Assembly (NCBI GenBank): GCA_032622095.1
Contig: CP136066.1
Coordinates: 170,634,664 to 170,698,663, forward strand
Source: Siphonodentalium dalli
Taxonomy: Eukaryota > Mollusca > Scaphopoda > Gadilida > Siphonodentaliidae
DNA: 64,000 bases
Direction of reading: 5' to 3'
How positions within the stretch are numbered: the first letter of the stretch is position 1; each line of letters begins with the position of its first letter. A model generated the notes under the pieces. The model saw only the letters and a program-made list of their open reading frames with translations. It searched no databases and was not told the DNA's origin. This document shows positions 56,231 through 64,000 of the stretch, in pieces. A program made the position numbers and the translations under genes.

Positions 56231-56623
56231 CCCTTTACCCAACAAACCGGCCAAAACCGGCCAAATAAAGCTTCAACAGCCTAAAATATCTTCGGTCTGT
56301 CTCAATAAAACCATACAAATATGGATATCATTGGAACCGGCTCCTTGACCACATTGTGATGGTTACAGTTATACCCTGTGCCAATGCATTCTCTTATATA
56401 TGCGAGTCGACCATAGGTCGCCTCGCATATATAAGAGAATGCATTGGCCTAAAAATAAGTCTTTTTTTAACACTTTTAACCATTTTTTCTTACATTCTTT
56501 AACAATTTTATAAATTTTAATGTGTTAAGCCAATGCATTCTCTTATATATGCGAGGCGACCTATGGTCGACTCGCATATATAAGAGAATGCATTGGCACA
56601 GGGCCCTTCTGTTGGGTAAAGGG
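56231..56623 (-). mobile_element. TTAA-flanked double-hairpin MITE, copy 5
   Basis: Reverse orientation. TTAA at 56227-56230 and TTAT at 56624-56627 (one change). The CCCTTTACCCAACA and TGTTGGGTAAAGGG ends are intact, and both hairpins are complete. Confidence 0.87.
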
Positions 56624-56627
56624 TTAT

Positions 56628-57035
56628 AATAATAAATTACCAATTAGTCATACAACTGTTAGGCCACTTGGTGTAGCTGGTCTCTTATGTGAGCTTTCTG
56701 TCTTTACCTAAGTGACCCATCCTTTACACATTTAACATCGGATGTGTTCCGCAGATTATCCCACATGTTTATCATTCCGACATGTAATTAACCACCACCT
56801 AGCGCAAAATCCGCAACAATAGTTCAATGTTGGAGACATGTTGGATAATTCAAATTATTTGAGGGGTTTCGATTCAGTATCGACACCGAATCAGACCCGT
56901 GACTTTTAGCTTTGTGAAGACATGAAGGGTGTAGCATAAGTGGGAGCCGTCTTTAGCGCCATTCATCGTTTTTATAGAATCAAATCGAATCTCCAAGATT
57001 CGCATGGCGCTTTTGTTTTCCTAAATAAATTGTGT
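56628..57035. other. spacer between MITE copies 5 and 6
   Basis: Contains the GATTC-rich patch at 56868-56895 and no gene. Confidence 0.4.
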
Positions 57036-57039
57036 TTAA

Positions 57040-57580
57040 CCCTTTACCCAACAAACCGGCCAAAACCGGCCAAATAAAGCTTCAACAGCCTAAAATATCT
57101 TCGGTCTGTCTCCATAGAACCATACAAATATGGATATCATTGGAATCGGCCCATTGACCAAATTGTGATGGTTATAGTTATGCCCTGTGCCAATGCATTC
57201 TCTTATATATGCGAGTCGACCATAGGTCGCCTCGCATATATAAGAGAATGCATTGGCCTAAAAAAACACTTTTTTAAACACTTTTTACCATTTTTTCTTA
57301 CATTCTTTAACAATTTTATAATTTTTAATGTGTTAAGCCAATGCATTCTCTTATATATGCGAGGCGACCATAGGTCGCCTCGCATATATAAGAGAATGCA
57401 TTGGCCTAAAAAAAAAAAAAAAAATAACACTTTTTAACATTTTTTCTTACATTCTTTAACAATTTTATAATTTTTAATGTGTTAAGCCAATGCATTCTCT
57501 TATATATGCGAGGCGACCTATGGTCGACTCGCATATATAAGAGAATACATTGGCACAGGGCCGTTCTGTTGGGTAAAGGG
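57040..57580 (-). mobile_element. TTAA-flanked MITE with three hairpins, copy 6
   Basis: TTAA at 57036-57039 and 57581-57584 flank a 541-bp element with an extra hairpin and an extra AT-rich spacer. The middle hairpin centre (about 57358-57384) reads GCGAGGCGACC-ATA-GGTCGCCTCGC, perfectly symmetric. The outer two hairpins keep the usual one-mismatch GAGTCGACC/GGTCGCCTC forms. This suggests unequal exchange within the hairpin. An A18-type run follows the middle hairpin. Confidence 0.88.
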
Positions 57581-57584
57581 TTAA

Positions 57585-58333
57585 AGCCCAACTAGACGTG
57601 ACAACGAAAATATCCAGCTAACGTGAATCCTTTCACAATGGACTCACGGCTTTCTTGTGGTGATCAGTGATAGCAACACAGCGCCCATACACATGGTGGG
57701 ATTATACTGCAGCGTTCGGTTAGGAAGGGAAAGAAGAGACCATTCGAACTGTTTTGTGAGCGATTATAGCTTCATTGTGTTCTCTGATCTCGTGAAGGGC
57801 ACCACGCGAAGATGTTGTGGACCAGAGAGAGCAAAAAAAATTTGCTGGTATGAGGCATGCTGCTGCGAACAATCATATCCAAAAATAACCGAGTTCAGGT
57901 TTGATTTGAAGGGAAACCATCGGAATTTGTTGTCTAATTACTTGCTAAAAGTGTTATACGATATACTATAACTATAATGTGCTTTCGTCACTAGACAGTG
58001 GAGACACCCGCCTAATTAGATCTTCTGATCTCCATATATGCAATTGGTGTACGTGGAGCCATACGCTACTCAAATGTATCACATACATAAAGTCAATTTT
58101 TTAACATGTATTGAAAGAATGATAACTACATGTACGTCGATGTTCTACCTGTCGACGTTACCACAGGCTTCCGCATAATCCGTGGATTTCGTTACGTGAT
58201 CTGAGTGCAATGATGCTCTCGTTTCGTAAACGGAAAGCAGCAGCGGGTAAAATGTTATTGCGTTCTTCAAACTTGTGTCATTCATATAAAGCTGTGGATT
58301 TGAAATTGCTATCATGCATTTTTGAACATGTTG
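57585..58333. other. intergenic, no gene recognised
   Basis: A 104-codon plus frame at 57657-57971 with several Cys (CCGPERAKKICWYEACCC) has no match I recognise and is not called. Nothing else. Confidence 0.35.
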
Positions 58334-58629
58334 TTGATCGATTGATTAATTGACTGGGGTTTAATGTCGCTTTCAGAAACTAAGGCCATATCACGACATA
58401 GCCAGTTTTATTGGTGGAGGAAATTCGCACATGCACTTACTGCTAATCTAGTAGTGATTTCAATGGCTGATAAACTCGTCGACCATGTGCGACAACTCCA
58501 TCTGATAACGATTTCGAGTTACAAAGTCCACGATGGAAGCATGTGGATTTGAACCCTCATCGCCAGCGCTGGAGGGAGAAACGGTTTGGAGTTTTACCCC
58601 TAACCGCTTGCGCCACCGAAGCCCCAGAA
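58334..58629 (-). mobile_element. tRNA-derived SINE
   Basis: On the minus strand the head reads GGGGCTTCGGTGGCGCAAGC GGTTAGGGG (A-box-like) and, about 60 bases on, GATGAGGGTTCAAATCCAC, a good B box. The distance suits a tRNA with a long variable arm (Leu/Ser type). The acceptor ends do not pair, so it is not a functional tRNA. The body ends AAGCGACATTAAACCCCAGT CAATTAATCAATCGATC, the AATC-rich tail common on molluscan SINEs. Confidence 0.75.
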
Positions 58630-60257
58630 CATACTATTGTAATGACTTCCAAAATACATATGTGGCAATTTGCCCGGAAATTGGGTATGGACGAGTATGT
58701 GTAGCCTATAGACTATATACAAGTCCGTTAATCCAAACGGTGTCAAATACTTTCCACATGCACGTCCAAGAATATTCTTCTCGGACGTGTAAGAAATGCA
58801 TTACTGCACCATGATTCAGAATATTAGCTTCATGGTCCATGAATGATGGTAGCATGCAGCTGTTATTCTGCTAAAACAATCGGTAACGGATGCACTGAAG
58901 GAAGGAAGTTTTGTTATCGATGAAGGATAACTCTTTCAAACAATTGATAAATTGCTGGTAATCGTCAAACTACATGCAGCGCCCTGCGTTGTAGCACTGC
59001 CACAATGATGGTACTTTGCGGACCGATACATCTATTTTTACACATCGTTGGAACTATATTTAGTCACATATTATCTTATTTTACCACCAAAAGTTTGCAA
59101 TAATGGTAATTCTTTCGGTATTGATAAGACGAATGTGAACTGAGCCAGACATAGACAATTTTAATCTTCAAACATAAGAATTAAGAACACGTCAGAAATT
59201 CTTACCAATTGTACTTATGGCAGTGATATCTCAGCGGAGCGATGGGAGATAACTCTGCCTGGAGTTTGGGTAATAGTGTTATCGCTCTGTAACTGTCAAA
59301 GCTGTCACGAGGCTCATGTGTTCCTCTATATAATGAGCAAATGAAATCCAGTTTCCGTATACCAACAAGATACATGTAGCAGTTATTGTACTATTCCAGG
59401 CATGGAAAGTCGGTATAATGACTGTGAGTGATACATCATCTCTGCTATGTCAAGTACATTACAAGGCGATCACCACCCACGATACGATGTTCTAGCCGGT
59501 GCCAGCATTTGCAGCTCCTATCGCAAGGTTCCGTTGTCTTGTGACAACGCAGTTACTACTGAGATGTGGCTTCATTGCGAGGAATATTTGAAGCCGCGAT
59601 ATCCTAATTGGGCCCACACAATGTACACAAACAATGAATGATGGTGCCAAAAAGTTCAAGAAATTTAATACAATTAAATTCCCGTTCCACATGGAAGCCT
59701 CCCCCAGTATCCAAGCAAGAGAGGTGTGTGTTTAATTTTCTCAATACTACTGTTTTTGGAGTTGTTGTTGGCAATCTTGCTAGTGCATGCAAAATATCCT
59801 GCGGCTTATAGACCTGAAACCAAGCACCTTAGCATTATCTACTAGATACATATATATCTTCAGTCTGTATATGTAACCAACCCTTAAGTAATCATCACTG
59901 CAAATGTTTGTTTTTTAATTTAGAAAACTAAATCTGCTCACAATAAGCACATGCATAGTATTTCCAAAGATGTAAAGTTCAGGTAACGTCATTCAGTAAC
60001 ATATTTCTGCAATATGATATAGTAAAACTCACCTCCTATTAATTTGTTCTCATCGGACTGGTGCCACTGTTTAATATGGAACGATGTCGTAATTTATTTT
60101 TTTGGCGCATTTGGCACATGAACCCTTTCTATACCAAATGGATTCTCCAAGTCAGTTAAAATGTGTCCATCAGAATGGTCTATTATTCATCTGGAGGGAT
60201 AAGGTGGTAAGCATATTATAGATACATAAAAGCACAGAAGGAGCCCTATTTATTGAG
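58630..60257. other. intergenic, no gene recognised
   Basis: Short opposed frames at 59447-59692 have no domain. No repeat supported. Confidence 0.4.
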
Positions 60258-60326
60258 GGAAATGTTTAGATAATAAGTTCAACAAAATAGTCGTTGTTTG
60301 AACTTGTTATCTGAAAATTTCCTATG
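60258..60326. repeat. hairpin related to 9223-9278
   Basis: GGGAAATGTTTAGATAATAA GTTCAACA pairs with TGTTTGAACTTGTTATCTGA AAATTTCC. The same words occur around 9230-9278, so a small foldback family is present twice. Confidence 0.65.
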
Positions 60327-61535
<1,209 letters not shown>

Positions 61536-61560
61536 CATTCGACTAATCGTAATGACTTTC

Positions 61561-61760
61561 TAATGTCTAACTATTTATAATTGCATGTATTAACGTTACT
61601 TTTATTTTTTAAAAGTCTAACTATTTTATAATTGTAAGTATTTACGTTACTTTTATTTTATATGTCTAACTATTTTATAATTGTCTGTATTTACATTACA
61701 TTTTATATATGTCTAATTATTTTATAAGTTTATGTATTTACGTTACTTTTATTTTATATG
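61561..61760. repeat. ~50-bp tandem repeat, four copies
   Basis: The unit is roughly GTCTAACTATTTTATAATTG, T.TGTATTTACGTTACTTTT, ATTTTATAT. Four diverged copies lie between the (GA)n tract and the next TIR element. Confidence 0.8.
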
Positions 61761-61814
61761 TGGGATCTGCCATAGTGTGCTTGAATCGACAATAAATTAT
61801 GTCGTATATAAATA

Positions 61815-63052
61815 GTCCAAGTCTTCTTGTACTAAAACCAGCTAAGATATTGGAATGGCGATTTGCTGGTGTTTAGTCCAAGCCCGCCTGCATAGGCTTC
61901 TTATAACACGACTTATGCCCAGGATCTGTGGCGGGAATTTGTGGTGTATTTTACTCGATTTACCTAAAAAATCAATACATGATGCTATATACATCGGAAA
62001 GAGTGACATCTTATGGTCATAATGGTTTATAATAATCTAACTTTCATGTTAAATTACGCATAGAATATTCCGGTTGATTGTCACCGACATCGCATTTTGT
62101 GACATCGCTGTATATTTTGTTTACGTTTTAAGTGAAAGCCGAAGTCGTACGGAAGAAATCCGGTACAGTCCGGAGTTTGTTCTGGCTATACAAACAAAAT
62201 GGCGGCCCCCATATTATTCTAATGCTCGTTGTGTTTACACTGTTTTAAACTGTGAGATGGTTGTAATTCCCGCAATTTATTTAATGTATTACATTTATAT
62301 CTTCAATATTTACTTAATCTATGCATTTATTTATTTATTGACACGTACAATTCCGATTACAATGGAGAATTCATCGTGCGTGGTTGATCGAAAATCTACG
62401 GAATATTTTCCCCGGAAAATGCCGAACGCAGTTCGCGAGGTCAACTGAGTTCGCATACTTTTAAAATTATGTAAACATTGCGTTAAATGTCTCTTTTCAC
62501 ATTAAATTACCGCGTTCAAATCACAACTGATGTGGGATTCAGATCAAATAGCATGTCTTCTGTGGAAAATATCCGTTTATTGTCGCAATTGTGATATTTT
62601 ATTTCATATAATTGTGGTTTTATTCTTGACAGCATGAATAGCGATACACTCCTTGCGTTTTGCCTAGGAGGGTGTATCCCAATGCAAATTGAACTGATTT
62701 GTGATGAATATCGTCTTTTCAAGCGATGTGTGAGGTTTATGTTCATCCTGTGTTCTGACTAAGTTTTATGATATCGGATACTTCACTATATATTTGTCTT
62801 AAACATCTTGTCTTGCAGTATATCATTCCCACAATGAATTTCTCAAGTTAAATTATATTGCATGTGTATATATGTCTTCATGTAACTTTTGTATATATAT
62901 ATATTGTACCATAATGGTCTCCATATTTGGAGGAATAAACATATCTCTCTCTAAGTCGTGTTATAAGAAGCCTATGCAGGCGGGCTTGGACTAAACACCA
63001 GCAAATCGCCATACCAATATCTTAGCTGGTTTTAGTACAAGAAGACTTGGAC
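61815..63052. mobile_element. 1.24-kb element with ~104-bp TIRs and TA flanks
   Basis: The left end GTCCAAGTCTTCTTGTACTA ... CTTATAACACGACTTA (61815-61918) is the near-exact complement of 62953-63052. TA lies directly outside both ends, as for Tc1/mariner-type insertions, although the surrounding TATATAAA also repeats. The interior has a 124-codon frame (62074-62448) with hydrophobic stretches (VIPAIYLMYYIYIFNIYLIY) but no transposase motif. Non-autonomous. Confidence 0.82.
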
Positions 63053-63193
63053 TATATATAAAGAGCTCGCAAGGTCATATTTTTCATTTACAGAAGAGAC
63101 ATCGCAATTGATTTTCTCCAAGTTCGAAATAATTGAATTAAACGCTTACGCTCAGTGGGGAATCGTGCTATTTAAATTATTAATGTTTAGCTA

Positions 63194-63649
63194 AAGTCTG
63201 AGTTTAGTGTGCATGTCATTTGCAGAAGAGGTCCCAGAGGGTTAATGTATTGATACTATCCCACATAGCGGGCTAGCATAACTAAATTCACCATCTGGGG
63301 ACCTCATTCTGATAAGGCCTCATCTTCTCTGGAAAGTTTCTTTATTGTCAAATTTCTATAGAAATTTCTTCACATAGATTCTATTTCTTTGTTAGTGTAG
63401 TTTATCTATATCCCCAAAATTGGCAGACGACACATTGCATAATCTAGGTTCTCAATGGGTGTACATGACAATATTCACCATTTTGGAACTTCAGTCTGAG
63501 TCTATGTCTCCAATAGCGGGTGAGTTCATGCAGAATGAGGTCCCATGAGGGTGAATTTAGTGATGCTAGCCCGCTGTGCGGGATAGCGTCACTATAATAC
63601 CCACTGGGGACCTCATTCTGCAAATGACAGGCACACTAAACTCAGACTT
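63194..63649. mobile_element. 456-bp foldback element, ~130-bp arms
   Basis: AAGTCTGAGTTTAGTGTGC, TGTCATTTGCAGAA and GAGGTCCC on the left pair with GGGACCTCATTCTGCAAATG ACAGGCACACTAAACTCAGACTT on the right. Within each arm a smaller pair (TATCCCACATAGCGGGCTAGC and CTAGCCCGCTGTGCGGGATA) gives a secondary fold. No coding capacity; the frame starting at 63576 runs out of it. Confidence 0.82.
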
Positions 63650-64000
63650 GACCCGAACAAGCTCACTGATCGAGACGGAGAGGCTGTGGGTGTTCACAAA
63701 CTTTCGTACTAAAATATCGGCGTTTATTCACTTGCCTAAATTATGCATAATATCTTTCAGAAAGTCAGGAACTACCCGTGGTGTAAATGGATTATCTCAT
63801 GCATGCTGTACCCCGCTTAATCTAAATAGTAATGCCATAAATTACAATCAATGGAGTGATAATGAACGATGAATGTTGAAATAATAGTAGAGGTCAACCC
63901 GGAGAGACATATGCCATTTTGGACCAATCGGGTAAATTATCGTTGCCTGAGAATTATAATGTCGAAAATGAGAAGTTGGTATCGTTGGAATCGCCACGAA
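63650..64000. other. right edge, no gene recognised
   Basis: No domain-bearing frame and no repeat supported. Confidence 0.4.

Noticed and set aside
57657-57971. Cys-containing 104-codon ORF
   Set aside because: No regular Cys spacing, signal peptide or conserved domain; likely chance.
58540-58629. tRNA gene with a good B box
   Set aside because: Acceptor and T-stem ends do not pair properly, and the sequence continues into a body with an AATC-rich tail, so it is a SINE head.

Overview
This is eukaryotic, AT-rich, repeat-dominated genomic DNA. Introns have GT-AG borders, coding islands are sparse, and mobile elements of several classes are present. The repeat style suggests a marine lophotrochozoan, probably a bivalve mollusc: a tRNA-headed SINE ending in an AATC-rich tail, many small TTAA-flanked foldback elements, a ~160-bp tandem family with repeated GAGTTATGGCCCTTAATTAG motifs, and a PIF/Harbinger transposon. 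That assignment is inference; no species-diagnostic gene is present. No rRNA gene, intact tRNA gene or CRISPR array was seen.

The only convincing host gene is a two-exon rhodopsin-class GPCR (19630-21575, +). Its last exon carries TM7 and a serine-rich tail of ~41-residue repeats. The locus has been duplicated: a second TM7/tail exon with a conserved splice acceptor lies at 10054-10532 without a recognisable first exon, and a third, decayed tail lies at 34290-34890. Matching flanking DNA (12.3-12.7 kb versus 35.8-38.06 kb; 17.5-17.87 kb versus 22.0-22.3 kb) shows whole segments were copied. In copy 1 the tail repeats have expanded into a non-coding minisatellite (10905-11722).

Layout. 0-7 kb: a (GAT)n tract, a 130-bp tandem array, and a nested A-B-A-B-A block (3058-6176) sitting at the junction of two copies of another repeat. 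7-22.3 kb: GPCR copies 1 and 2, with several MITEs and a large foldback. 22.3-30 kb: mostly non-coding, with a 150-bp hairpin, a 146-bp duplication and a 2-kb satellite. 30-38 kb: four copies of TTAA-flanked or related elements holding nested long hairpins, trinucleotide repeats, GPCR tail copy 3 and a GTTTAAAC-rich foldback. 38-43 kb: an ORF1-only LINE-like unit (PHD finger, coiled coil, RRM-like C-terminus) next to an E-D-D-E composite. 43.3-47.8 kb: a structurally complete PIF/Harbinger transposon with both genes open, flanked by an ATT target duplication; the empty site is visible in a neighbouring paralogous repeat. 47.8-50 kb: tandem 1.1-kb repeats carrying hairpins. 51.7-53.5 kb: a 5'-truncated LINE reverse transcriptase. 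53.5-64 kb: dispersed repeats, two more hairpin MITEs, a SINE, a (GA)n tract and two long-TIR elements.

The genes do not form one pathway. Apart from the GPCR family, all recognisable proteins belong to transposable elements: two proteins of one Harbinger, and pieces of non-LTR retrotransposons.
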